DNA of 64,000 nucleotides from Nitrospirales bacterium. Its GTDB lineage: Bacteria; Nitrospirota; Nitrospiria; Nitrospirales; UBA8639. Shown one piece after another: positions 47,201 to 57,017 of the stretch. How positions within the stretch are numbered: position 1 is the stretch's first letter; each line of letters opens with the position of its first letter. The stretch covers positions 1-64,000 of the forward strand of contig BQIU01000014.1 of assembly GCA_021603905.1 (NCBI GenBank), in the 5' to 3' direction. Position numbers and translations under genes: made by a program. The notes beneath the pieces were generated by a model. That model was not told the origin of the DNA and made no database searches. It was given only the letters and a program-made list of their open reading frames with translations.

Positions 47201-48030
47201 TTACGTTGACCTAACGCAAATAGATCATCGAGAGCATGGACAGACATCAAACCAGCTCAAGCAGGTACGAAGAGGCATTTCAACGAATGAGGATGTGGAA
47301 AATTTCTCAGAATACCCAGGCCCCTCGTCTCATCTGATTCATCAGACGCCGAAGATGAAACCTGAACCTACACGTATGCAAAAGATTTCTGTGATCTGCA
47401 TACCGGCATACCGCCGATTGGGATGACCTAGGAATCCAGTATCCGAAATCATTTTACGAACACTGAGAGTCAATGCACCTTCAATACAGAAGGAGTCGTC
47501 ACGGACATTGATGACAGACGTAACCCCTTCATGAATTCTTCTCGCACCCCGCCACAAAAAATCTGTGCATTTTGTAGCATGGATCAGCACTAACCAGTAG
47601 ACCAAAATCTTCTAATCACCTACTGTTGAGCCGTGCATCATCAACTGACATCCTCAATCTTGAAGTCGCGACATTGCTCCAAGGAAGGACCGGCCTCCAA
47701 ACCTTGGACATGCCCCGAGTGAAGGTGTTTGGACTTGCAACCTCCTTGGCCTTCACTCGGTCTTTTACCTTCATCACGCTTCACTCATACTGATTTACGG
47801 CACACCAACATCCGTCTAGACCACCACCACATATCTTCGAATCGTTGTTGTCATATGTGCACCTCAAGACATGAGTGTGAGTTATGACCGCGCCATGACT
47901 TCTTTCAGATGAACAGCGGACCATACCTACCACCCAAAATCAGGTCAGCTCATTCTGCGGTCTTGGCAACACGCAAAGCCGAATGGTTCATGACTGCGTT
48001 ATTCATTATTTTCCACAAGGAGATTATCGC
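47201..48030. other. 830-bp intergenic region with a double-hairpin element
   Basis: Between receptors 1 and 2. No gene is recognised; frames at 47172-47426 (plus) and 47342-47605 (minus) look like chance. It contains copy 2 of the double-hairpin element (47678-47760), followed by TCTTTTACC. The last 50 bases carry the AAGGAG ribosome binding site for receptor 2. Confidence 0.45.
47678..47760. repeat. double-hairpin element, copy 2
   Basis: Hairpin B: TCCAAGG (47678-47684) and CCTTGGA (47702-47708), 17-base loop with CCTCC at loop positions 10-14, as in copy 1. After the same 5-base spacer comes hairpin A: CCGAGTGAAGG (47715-47725) and CCTTCACTCGG (47750-47760), loop with TTGCAACCTCCTTGG. 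Relative to copy 1, one pair in hairpin B and two in hairpin A are exchanged with pairing kept. It is followed by TCTTTT on the plus strand, weakly terminator-like. Confidence 0.75.
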
Positions 48031-50355
48031 GTGAAACAGCTACGTTCTGTCTGTGTATGGAAATGCTCAGTCTGTCACTTCGTTCTTCTCTTCACTGTTT
48101 ACAGCCTTCTCAGTGCCGCAGCTCCAACGTTTGCTGCATCAGATGACACGTCTGTACTGAGTGAAGAAACCCTCATGCAGCAACAACAGAAGTTGGAAGG
48201 AGAACTCAATCAACTCAGTAATCGATTAGAAGACATACGGAATCAACTCAGGGAGTTGCGTGAAACACCCACCTCCCAACAAACAGATGAACAACAGAAC
48301 ACGCAAGCAATTCTCCAAGAAGAGGAAGTGGAGATGCTGGAGGAAATGAGTATCGTGAGTACCCGCATTCAGAAAAGGCCCGAAGGTCTAGCTGTCTCTT
48401 CCACATTGCAGTCTGAAACCGAATCCCAACCGACCAGGACTATGAAAGAATCGCTTGAGTCTCTTCCGGGCGTCATTCTCCGTCAAGCGAACGGTCCACG
48501 GGATTTCAGCATTTCCATTCGCGGGTCAGGTGTCAAAACGTCCTTCGCAGTCAGGGATATCAAAGTGTATGAAGACGGGTTTATTCAGACTCAATCGGAC
48601 GGGTTGTCCCGACTTGATATGCACGACCCTTGGTTTATGCGAAGCACCGAAGTCATACGGGGCGCCGCATCGTCTCTCTATGACAACTATGCACTCGGCG
48701 GGATGGTGCACTTTAGAACACGCCGTGGCAGTGACATTAATGGAGTGGAAACATTTTTTTCAGGGGGATCATTCGGCTACCACAAAGAAGCCGTTGCCAT
48801 CGGCCAGCAGTACACGAATGTGGATATCTCGGTGTTTGCCAGTAATGCTGCGGAAGAACAAGGATACATCAAGCACAGCGACTACAATACGCAGACCTTG
48901 AATGTTAATGCTCGTTTCACTATCGATGAGAAACAAAGCCTCTATGTCAAAGCGATTACCAACTGGCTGAGCACCAGAGTTCCAACTCGCCTCACCAAGG
49001 CACAGTTTCAGGACAATCCCCGACAAGCGGGCTCATTGGCAGTAGACAGAAATCAACAACGTATTGACCGCCGGACTATCGTGGGAGCCATTTATGAGCG
49101 GGAACTGACACCCAACACCATCCTCACGATGGAAGCCGACTATGACGTGAAAGATATCAACCAGTATTTTTTCCAGATCTTCGATAATGTCAACACTAAC
49201 ATCAAACACTATACCGACCTCCGGCATCATGGCCGGATATTTGGCATGCCGCTACACAGCTATGTTGGATTTTTCGTAAACAATATGGAGCAGGAAGGCA
49301 ATGCGTTTCAAAATCTCTCAGATGGACAGGGAACCCGAGGCACCCTGGCTGCTAACAATCGCGGCACGATTCGTAACATCGGTGGGCGAATTCGCGAGGA
49401 ACTCACATTCCTTCCAAATTGGACACTTGCGGCCGGCCTCGGATTCGAGCAGTCCATTTTGAGTATTCAAACCATTAATTACGACAATGCTGGTGCCGTC
49501 GCCACTCGCGCTGATGCCACGCGCACATTTTATAATTGGGCTCCGGAAATGTCACTGACCTGGAGACCAGAAGAAAAGTATCGTCACTGGGTTCGTGCCT
49601 CAACCGGGTATGCCATCCCAACTTTTGGCAATCTCACACGCAATCCACTTACCGGATTGCCCGGCAGTAACTTTGATTTAAAGGCACAGAAAAATGTCAA
49701 TGTGGAAATCGGCACAGAGTCACAACTTCATAAAACGTTGACGGTCCAATTGGTGGGATTCTGGACCTTTTTTCGGGATGAAATCATCACACAAAATGTG
49801 TTTGATCCAAGCACGACAGCCTCGACGAATGCTGACTCGTCCGAATACCGGGGTATTGAAATCGCGGCGGATTGGCGACCAATACTAGGATGGCACTTTT
49901 CCGGTGCCTACACGCACATTGATGCCCGCTACATTAACTTTATCGACCGATACTTGGTGGGCGGCATTGCCACCGACGTCCCACAAGACGGCAAGGAAGT
50001 TCCCAACGTTCCCCGGGATATTCTCAACATGAAGGCAGCCTATGACCATTTTGAAACCGGATGGGGAGGTTGGGTGGAAACCAATTTTTCCAATAGTTAT
50101 TTCTTAAACAATGGCAATACAGTCGGGGTTCCTTCGTTTTGGGTCGTCAATCTTAATCTTCACAAGACCTTTCAGTTTGAAAACGATTGGGTTCGTTTTG
50201 CGAAGTTGTATTTCGAGATCGACAATCTCGTAAACACAACGTACGCAGCATCTGGACAGGTCGTTTCAGACGCCACGGCAGACGCCAATAAGCAATTGTT
50301 CTTCGCAGGGTATGGTCGTGCGTTTTACGGAGGAGTCACATTGGGACTGTTCTAG
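48031..50355 (+). CDS. TonB-dependent receptor 2 with N-terminal coiled coil
   Basis: About 774 aa from the GTG at 48031, which has AAGGAG eight bases upstream; the frame is open to 47983. Signal peptide to about residue 35 (PTFAAS). Then a Gln/Leu/Glu-rich coiled coil (about 45-90, QKLEGELNQLSNRLEDIRNQ), unusual for receptors, before a plug with SIRGSGVKTSFAVRDIKVYEDG and STEVIRGAASSLYDNYALGG, and a beta-barrel ending GGVTLGLF. The terminal Phe fits the outer-membrane targeting signal. The ligand is unknown. An exbB relic follows. Confidence 0.9.
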   Translation: MKQLRSVCVWKCSVCHFVLLFTVYSLLSAAAPTFAASDDTSVLSEETLMQQQQKLEGELNQLSNRLEDIRNQLRELRETPTSQQTDEQQNTQAILQEEEVEMLEEMSIVSTRIQKRPEGLAVSSTLQSETESQPTRTMKESLESLPGVILRQANGPRDFSISIRGSGVKTSFAVRDIKVYEDGFIQTQSDGLSRLDMHDPWFMRSTEVIRGAASSLYDNYALGGMVHFRTRRGSDINGVETFFSGGSFGYHKEAVAIGQQYTNVDISVFASNAAEEQGYIKHSDYNTQTLNVNARFTIDEKQSLYVKAITNWLSTRVPTRLTKAQFQDNPRQAGSLAVDRNQQRIDRRTIVGAIYERELTPNTILTMEADYDVKDINQYFFQIFDNVNTNIKHYTDLRHHGRIFGMPLHSYVGFFVNNMEQEGNAFQNLSDGQGTRGTLAANNRGTIRNIGGRIREELTFLPNWTLAAGLGFEQSILSIQTINYDNAGAVATRADATRTFYNWAPEMSLTWRPEEKYRHWVRASTGYAIPTFGNLTRNPLTGLPGSNFDLKAQKNVNVEIGTESQLHKTLTVQLVGFWTFFRDEIITQNVFDPSTTASTNADSSEYRGIEIAADWRPILGWHFSGAYTHIDARYINFIDRYLVGGIATDVPQDGKEVPNVPRDILNMKAAYDHFETGWGGWVETNFSNSYFLNNGNTVGVPSFWVVNLNLHKTFQFENDWVRFAKLYFEIDNLVNTTYAASGQVVSDATADANKQLFFAGYGRAFYGGVTLGLF

Positions 50356-50363
50356 CAAGAGAA

Positions 50364-50401
50364 GGCAAAAGGTGGGCATCAAACGCTGCTCACCTTTTGC
50401 C
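50364..50401 (+). terminator. stem-loop terminator after receptor 2
   Basis: GGCAAAAGGTGGGC (50364-50377) pairs with GCTCACCTTTTGCC (50388-50401), 14 bp with a single G-U, loop of ten bases, nine bases after the receptor 2 stop codon. There is no run of T after the stem, so it is a strong hairpin at a gene end rather than a textbook rho-independent terminator. Confidence 0.65.
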
Positions 50402-50581
50402 GGTCTGCATCCTACCAGCAGAATGTATTGGCTCTGCTTCAATTGCTGGAACAAAGTAAGTTTACGAACGCCTTAACTATCACGGAATAGCAGCGTGATC
50501 GCGCCTTACATATATTCGCTTCAGAAATCACCAACCGACTGAAAAGATCTCACGAAGGTCAAGAAGAATCAAGGGCCGGGG

Positions 50582-50740
50582 GAAGTACTAATTTTCACAG
50601 CGACTGGCACATGTCTCGCCGTCACGATATTCATTCCGTACAACTATTACCTCTCTCGCGTTGAACGGGAAACAGAAAGGATCGAGTTCTTTGTCACACG
50701 CGCTGAAGCCGTCATCTTTCAAAGTCAAAAACCATCCTGA
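50582..50740 (+). pseudogene. exbB C-terminal relic
   Basis: Translated in one frame this stretch gives EVLIFTATGTCLAVTIFIPY then NYYLSRVERETERIE and a stop at 50738. It lines up with the intact ExbB of this window (EALVCTAAGIFVAVTTLIPY, NYFLAKVEQETERME). The frame upstream meets a stop after about 20 codons with no ExbB-like sequence, so only the third helix and tail remain. No exbD is recognisable after it. It suggests that a second exbB, perhaps with its own exbD, once followed receptor 2. Confidence 0.85.
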
Positions 50741-51255
50741 CCAGTCAATTGAACCCATTGCCACCACAGAAGCAAAGCGTTTGACAGACGTTTCGCGGAC
50801 ACGTCAATGGCTTCCTACTTGCCGCACATCACCCAGGAAATAGTTTCCCTACTCGTACAGGTCTCTCCCTTTCCCGTTTTATTGAATATCACTCTTCTTG
50901 ATACCTCTGTCTCAAAATTTTGTGGAAGGCATTAGCACAAAGCAGTATCCATCAGTAGAACGACTTTTCTCTCTCTTGATAAGGTTCCAACTGATCTTGG
51001 CGCCACGGGTTGCGCCTGATTCAGAATCTTCGCTGTCCTTGCACAAACAGTGCGTTCTCGCAAGGAGACGCAAAATTCCGACCGTGCACTAGAGAAACAA
51101 CACGATTTCCCAACCGGACAATATTTTAAGCGTAGAGGATTTTCTTTTGCTTTTTACTTCCTGTTTCTCACACATGACACCTGGCACAGACAAGATCGAT
51201 TGTCTTATTCAGCGTATTAGTCTACGAATTCATCCGTTGTTTATGGAGGCTTCAC
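50741..51255. other. 515-bp region without a recognisable gene
   Basis: Between the exbB relic and the receptor 3 gene. No coding frame of note, and I found no trace of exbD. It may be decayed sequence from the lost Exb genes. The last bases include GGAGG (51245-51249), the ribosome binding site of receptor 3. Confidence 0.35.
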
Positions 51256-53452
51256 GTGCGTACAGCTAGGTTTCAACATTTTGGTAAGATGAATTTTGTT
51301 TTCTCTGTCGTCATTGCTGCAATCTGCGTGATGAGTATTGCGATACCAACCGTGACCGGGGAAGAACGAGAACTTTCTCATCCTCAATCGCGCGATAATT
51401 CCATCGCTCCGGAATCCAACACATCCCAAGACGACCTGAATGATGATGATGCGCCAGTGCAACAACTCGACCCCATTCACGTATTTGGGGCCAGACTGGT
51501 GTACCCTGATTTGGGAGCACGTTCTCTTCAAAAAAGCCAGGAGGCCATGACGCACGTTCCCGGAGGCTCTTCGGTTCTCAACATTGAACTGAACCATGAA
51601 ACCGCACTCCAAGACCTTGATGATGCGTTGCTATTTATTCCTGGAGTCTATATCGCCGGGCAAAATACCATAAGCGAAGGGACAAAAATTCAGATTCGTG
51701 GGTCGGGGGTCCGATCACTTGCTAGCCCAATACGAGGTATTTCCGTGTTTCGAAACGGCATTCCTCTCACACGGGCCAACGGGGGAACCGACACACAAAC
51801 GATGAACTATTTTGTCTGGGACCATGTCGAAGTCCTCCGAGGGGCCAATGCCCTGGCGCTGGGAGGATCTAGTTTAGGTGGAGCGATCAATACCATCACG
51901 CACACAGGACGCACGGCTCCAGGCTTTCTTGCCAGGACGACGTTCGGAAGTAATGAATATTTCAGTCCTCATCTCAGCTATGGTTATGCCAATGATCAAT
52001 TCGATGCCTATGCCGCCATTTCGTATGTGTCCTCGGAGGGGAATCGTTCTACGGCCAACGATCATGACAACAAGTATGGATTCATCAGTCTCGGCTACCG
52101 ATGGAACGATCGTCATGAAACTCGTCTCATCGTGGATCTCCAAAGACATCGATGGGAAAATGGAACCACTCTTACTCTCGCAGAGCTAAAAGACAATCCC
52201 CGGAAAAATAACCGAAACCCAGACGATGATAAGTTCCTTATTCCCAATTACCGAGTCTCCTTGAAACACAATGTGCGAACGGACCAATTAGGTCAATTTT
52301 CCTTTAGCACGTTTTACATGCGAAACGATTATGAATTTCCCTTCAACAATTCATTCGGCTTTTTTGAGGACACATGGGAAGAAGTCGGCTTCGCGGCGCG
52401 CAATGAACAGACTCAGCAGTGGTTTGGTCTTGCTCATCACCTCCAAATGGGAATGAATACTCAATAACATGTGGATCACCGATAAAAACTTTTCTTCTAT
52501 TGGTGGGGAAAAGGGCACGCTCACGTTTGGCGAAGATAATCACTTCTTTCTTCTTGAAACCTACCTCCAGGATCGCCTGTCACTCACGGACAGCTTCGAC
52601 GTCCTCCTTGGTCTCCAAGCGACCTACAAATGGCAGGAATTCGCTCAATTTTTTCCTGACATTAAAACTCGAACGGCCAACTCTACCGGTTTCAGTCCGA
52701 AAATTGGATTTACGTGGCAAGCCACCGACCTTGTGCAAATGTATGGAAACGTCAGCCGAAGTTTTGAAACCAAAACATTAAACAATATTACGGATTTGAC
52801 GGGCACCAACAAGATTAAGGATCAAGAAGGCACCACAGTGGAGATTGGAACCAGAGGCGGCTCACCATTGTTCTCCTGGGAACTCAGCTATTATTACGCG
52901 TGGGTAAAAAATGAATTCCTCGTCATTGAAGATCCTCCGCAATCCACGAACTTTGTGACAGGAAACGCCGATGATTCCATCCACACCGGCATTGAGCTGG
53001 GGTTGGCCTCTACGATTCCTGTGGAAATTTTCCATGCCGGTGACTCCATCCGAATGCGAGGCATCTACACGTGGAGTAACTTTACCTTTGATGGCGATCG
53101 CGTGTTTGGCGACAACCGATTGCCGGGCGTCCCCGAACACCTTGGCCTTGTCGAAATCCTCTATCAGCACGGCTCCGGGTTCTATGGCGGACCCAATGTC
53201 AAAATCGCGTCCCCCAATATTGCGGATTTTGGGAACTCTCTTGAGGCACCGTCCTATACACTGGTGGGGTTGCGGGCTGGATACATTCCACGAAGCAAGC
53301 GTTATCGAATATTTTTCGAAGCCAATAACCTCACGAATAAGGCTTATGCGGAATCTATTAGCATTACGAACAATGCCGGAGGCATGGATAGCCGTTTATT
53401 TTTACCGGGACAAACGCTTTCAGTGTTCGGAGGCGTTGAGATTCGATACTGA
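51256..53452 (+). pseudogene. TonB-dependent receptor 3, frameshifted
   Basis: Starts at GTG 51256 with GGAGG six bases upstream. The first frame runs to a TAA at 52465-52467 and encodes signal, plug (KIQIRGSGVRSLASPIRGIS, EVLRGANALALGGSSLGGA) and the first barrel strands. The rest of the barrel continues in the next frame from about 52457 (NNMWITDKNFSSIGG) to 53452, ending FGGVEIRY. The total is 2197 bases, that is 732 codons plus one base, so one extra base near 52450-52465 breaks an otherwise normal 731-aa receptor. Sequencing error and true mutation cannot be told apart here. Confidence 0.85.
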
Positions 53453-53499
53453 TCACTCTCTTAAACAATCACGAGAAATCGATAGGGTGGAACGGAACC

Positions 53500-54660
53500 G
53501 TGCGAAAAATTTTCCTCAATATTCATTTATCGTTAGCGCTAGGCGTCGGGATCATTTTTGCCGTACAAGGACTCTCCGGCAGCCTCATTATATTTTATGC
53601 CGAACTCGATCGCTTATTGAATCCGCATCTCCACACGGTGACACCAGCCCAAACACGTCAATCATTAGAAGATCTGATGGGCATTATTCGCGAGGCCCAT
53701 CCCTCACGCACAGGCAGTTGGAAACTATTGCTGCCGACAGACCCTCAGGCTCCCCTTCGGGCAGATTATCCCAAACCGGTTGAAAAAGAAGGAGCCTTTT
53801 GGGCGCCGCTTATGTTGTCGATCAATCCATATTCCGGGGAAATCCTCGGCACACGGTTTTGGGGCGACACGCTCATGACGTGGATTTATGATGTGCACGC
53901 AGTCTTGCAAATGGACAAATTTGGATGGGACTTGGTTGGCTATATGGCCCTTGTTCTTCTCTTGTCACTTGGAACGGGACTTTACCTCTGGAGTTCAAGG
54001 AAATGGCGAACTCGCCCCTCCCGATGGTTCAAGGTTCATGGTTCCAAGTCACATGTCTTGTTTGACCTCCATCGTCTGATTGGACTGTGCGCTTCAATTC
54101 CTTTGATCATTTTGGCCATATCGGGGTTCTATTTCGTCCATCCCACGCTAGTCAAACCCATCGTCAATCAGGTTTTCCCAATCCGAGAATTGCCGAAAGA
54201 TCTTCAATCGCACATTCTTCCACACCAAAAATTTATCACCTTAGACCAAGCCGTTGACATTGCGTTGAAGTATTTCCCCCAAGGGGAAGTTCGTAAAATT
54301 GTCACACCCAATGGGCAACAGGGAACGTATGAAGTCAATGTGTGGCAACCTGGGAATATGTCTCAGCGTCACCCACTTTCAGTCATTTGGGTGGATCAGT
54401 ATTCAGGAAAACTTCTGGCCACGTTAGACAAGCAAGATAATAATGTAGGGGAAAACGTTCTTGATATCTTTTGGCCACTTCATCGAGAAATTCAAGAATT
54501 CCTTGGAATGCCTGGCCGAATTTTATATTTCTTCATTGGATTGGCTCCAACAGTTATGCTTGTTACCGGTCTAATTTTTTATCGAAAAAAACGTTCAACC
54601 GCAAAGAAACTTCAATCGCAGAAACCCAACGCACTGCTCCAGATCTCAGACTCACAATGA
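53500..54660 (+). CDS. PepSY-associated membrane protein
   Basis: A 386-aa inner-membrane protein of the PepSY_TM family (PiuB/FoxB-like). Helices at about residues 9-36, 138-160, 190-212 and 347-368, with periplasmic PepSY-like loops between (for example LDQAVDIALKYFPQGEVRKI). Relatives sit beside siderophore or copper receptors, and some reduce or release imported iron. Conserved helix His residues (NIHLSL, VHGSKSHVLFDLHRL) could bind haem or metal. The GTG start is preceded by GGTGGAACGG. It lies 47 bases after receptor 3, so they form one unit. Confidence 0.85.
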   Translation: MRKIFLNIHLSLALGVGIIFAVQGLSGSLIIFYAELDRLLNPHLHTVTPAQTRQSLEDLMGIIREAHPSRTGSWKLLLPTDPQAPLRADYPKPVEKEGAFWAPLMLSINPYSGEILGTRFWGDTLMTWIYDVHAVLQMDKFGWDLVGYMALVLLLSLGTGLYLWSSRKWRTRPSRWFKVHGSKSHVLFDLHRLIGLCASIPLIILAISGFYFVHPTLVKPIVNQVFPIRELPKDLQSHILPHQKFITLDQAVDIALKYFPQGEVRKIVTPNGQQGTYEVNVWQPGNMSQRHPLSVIWVDQYSGKLLATLDKQDNNVGENVLDIFWPLHREIQEFLGMPGRILYFFIGLAPTVMLVTGLIFYRKKRSTAKKLQSQKPNALLQISDSQ

Positions 54661-54897
54661 CGTGCTCTCCGACCTAAATCACTCACCACCTCTTCACATC
54701 CATCATCAGTCCACACAAAACTGTAGTATCCATAGGCATTAATGAGCATAAATAAGTAGAACATGACCATCCTTCTCATTTAATTTGATGAAACGGTACA
54801 ATGATCCAATATTCTAAATTACGTGCAAACAGGTCAGACGCAGAGATTTGTTTTTTGCACCTCTTAACAAGAAACCTCATACAGAAAGTTTATAAAG

Positions 54898-56160
54898 ATG
54901 AAACACTTCTCCTCCTTATCTAAATACTCCATCGTGGCCGGCATGACGTTTTGTCTCTGGGCCAGCGTTCCGTTTGTGGCCAGTGCGGAAACCACGCATG
55001 AGGTTTCTCTTGGGCAACAGATATCCATCAACCATGGACATGCACAAGTTTCTGGACCAACCCTGCAGATTGATAACCAGGGAAGTCGGCACGTGGCCTG
55101 GCATGAAGCCGGCGAGGAGCAGAATAAACTTTTTTACGTCAAGATCGATCCCACAGCGACAACCGTTCCGGAAGCCGTACAGGTCAACGGCAAGGGACCA
55201 TCCGTCGCCTCCATTCATCAGTCACCAGGATTGGCCTTGGGAACGAACGACGAAGTGTATCTGTCATGGTCTTCTCCTCAAACTCAAAAATCAAAAAACC
55301 CATTTGCGAGTACATTGCGTCTCAGTACGTCAAAAGATCAAGGGAGGTCCTTCGCCACGCCGATCACCGTCAATGATGATGAGACGCCAACAGGACATAC
55401 CTTTGATAACCTGTGCGTCGACGCAAAAGGCACCGTGCATCTGGCTTGGATTGATGAGCGAACAGGGAAAAAACAACCGAAAACCTATGTCACGCGTTCA
55501 CAAGATCAGGGCAAGAGCGTCGCCAAAAACCTGCAGTTAGAAGGTGAAACGTGCGTCTGCTGTCGAACCGCACTCGCCACGGCACCGGATGGAACGATTT
55601 ACGTAACCTGGCGACAGATTCTAGATGGCAAATTTCGAGAAACCGTTGTCGCTCGATCCAAGGATGGAGGACAAACCTACTCCTCACCTGTCGTGGTCGG
55701 GAATGATCAATGGAACTTTCCTGCCTGCCCGCACCGACCAGCCTCTATTGCGGTTGATGGACAAGGCCGACTCTATGTCGCCTGGTATACCGAAGGACCT
55801 GACGATGTTCCCGGCGTGTACTTAGCCACATCCGACGACGAGGGGCAAACCTTTTCTCCACGTAAAAAGCTCAATGTTTCTCAAAGCACGTTCCCGGACA
55901 AACCGCAAATGGCGGTAGACCGGTTAGGACGCGTCTTGATGGTGTGGGAAGAACTTTCGCCCGTTCGACACGAAATATTCTTTTCATACTCACTGGATCG
56001 GGGGCAGACATTTAGCCAGCCGCAACGGTTGAACAAAGCCAAATCCCAGCACCCGGCCATAGCCGTCAATCAACAAGGACAAGGTGTGGTGTCTTGGGTC
56101 GAACATGCCTTTCCCAACAATGTCACCATGATCCAAGATCTTCATCTTCCTCAATCGTAA
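54898..56160 (+). CDS. exported Asp-box (sialidase-fold) beta-propeller with CxCC motif
   Basis: A 420-aa protein with a signal peptide (residues 1-30) and five Asp boxes of the form S-x-D-x-G-x-[ST]-[FYV] (SKDQGRSF, SQDQGKSV, SKDGGQTY, SDDEGQTF, SLDRGQTF), typical of six-bladed sialidase-like propellers. Cysteines C219-x-C221-C222 (TCVCCR) and C277 (FPACPHRP) form a conserved-looking set that could bind metal or form disulfides. True sialidase catalytic Arg triad and Tyr/Glu were not identified, so an enzyme role is doubtful. tlpA-like gene follows after eight bases. Confidence 0.83.
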   Translation: MKHFSSLSKYSIVAGMTFCLWASVPFVASAETTHEVSLGQQISINHGHAQVSGPTLQIDNQGSRHVAWHEAGEEQNKLFYVKIDPTATTVPEAVQVNGKGPSVASIHQSPGLALGTNDEVYLSWSSPQTQKSKNPFASTLRLSTSKDQGRSFATPITVNDDETPTGHTFDNLCVDAKGTVHLAWIDERTGKKQPKTYVTRSQDQGKSVAKNLQLEGETCVCCRTALATAPDGTIYVTWRQILDGKFRETVVARSKDGGQTYSSPVVVGNDQWNFPACPHRPASIAVDGQGRLYVAWYTEGPDDVPGVYLATSDDEGQTFSPRKKLNVSQSTFPDKPQMAVDRLGRVLMVWEELSPVRHEIFFSYSLDRGQTFSQPQRLNKAKSQHPAIAVNQQGQGVVSWVEHAFPNNVTMIQDLHLPQS

Positions 56161-56168
56161 ACGACAGC

Positions 56169-56711
56169 ATGAGCATGAACGCACGATACACATGGGTGAT
56201 CGCCTTGTTACTACTCACCATGCTGATTTTCAGCACAGGACTATCATGGGCCGCCAATCCCTTTGATCAGTTACGCATCTCCCGTGAACTGGCCGGCACT
56301 CCTATGCCGCCATTTGAGCTCAAGGCATTGGACGGGAAACTGCTTCATTCATCAACACTCAAAGGGCAAGTTGTGCTACTCAATTTCTGGGCGACCTGGT
56401 GCGGACCCTGTAAAGAGGAAATGCCCGCGCTCGCCAAGCTCAAACACCATTTCAGTAATAAAGACTTTCTTTTGTTGACGATCACCGCAGATCTCCAGCC
56501 TGAAGCTATCACGGCGTTTCTGAAAATTCTTAAAGTCGACTTCCCCGTCCTCCTCGACAGAACCAACGAAGTCTCGCATGCCTATATGGCCCGAGCCCTA
56601 CCCCTGACCGTCCTCATTGATCAAGAGGGTAAACTTATTGGAAAAGCTATGGGCCCCCGTGAATGGGACAGCCCTGAAGCCATTGCCATGATCAAACACC
56701 TTCTCGAATAA
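56169..56711 (+). CDS. TlpA/ResA-type thiol-disulfide oxidoreductase
   Basis: About 180 aa: an N-terminal signal anchor (IALLLLTMLIFSTGLSWA) and a periplasmic thioredoxin fold with the active site NFWATWCGPCKEEMPAL and a cis-Pro in ALPLTVLID. ResA/TlpA proteins reduce disulfides in apocytochromes or copper proteins. It starts eight bases after the propeller gene, so the two are co-transcribed; the CxCC cysteines of the propeller are an obvious candidate substrate (inference). Confidence 0.88.
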   Translation: MSMNARYTWVIALLLLTMLIFSTGLSWAANPFDQLRISRELAGTPMPPFELKALDGKLLHSSTLKGQVVLLNFWATWCGPCKEEMPALAKLKHHFSNKDFLLLTITADLQPEAITAFLKILKVDFPVLLDRTNEVSHAYMARALPLTVLIDQEGKLIGKAMGPREWDSPEAIAMIKHLLE

Positions 56712-57017
56712 CCCTTACCCCATCCAGCCCTGAATTAATCTCAGCTGAAGTAGCAAGAACACGCCCTTAGAGTCATAGGGTTATAGCTAACCTACGACAG
56801 TTCCAAATTTTCACTGATTAATAAAAGATCCTCGCCGCAAGCAACGGGGTATTCAGAAGAAGAGCTATTCTTTTTGAGACACCACGGTTTCTCAAGCTCT
56901 TCCCTTTGTTTGGTGACTCCATAGTAAGCTACGGGGAATAGCTAGATTTATCAATTAAGATTTTTTGCAATAATTAAGACGAATTGAAGATTCAGCAAAG
57001 TATTGATCAGGCAAGTC

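Noticed and set aside
47342-47605. 87-codon minus-strand frame between receptors 1 and 2
   Set aside because: Considered as a gene remnant, but no motif or family pattern could be matched.
52419-52781. 120-codon frame across the receptor 3 break as a separate gene
   Set aside because: It is the third frame over receptor sequence; the receptor reading in the other two frames has clear barrel motifs.
43200-55000. Fur boxes or a B12-box riboswitch before the TonB receptor genes
   Set aside because: I looked for GATAATGATAATCATTATC-like sites and for the B12-box core upstream of each receptor and found no acceptable match.
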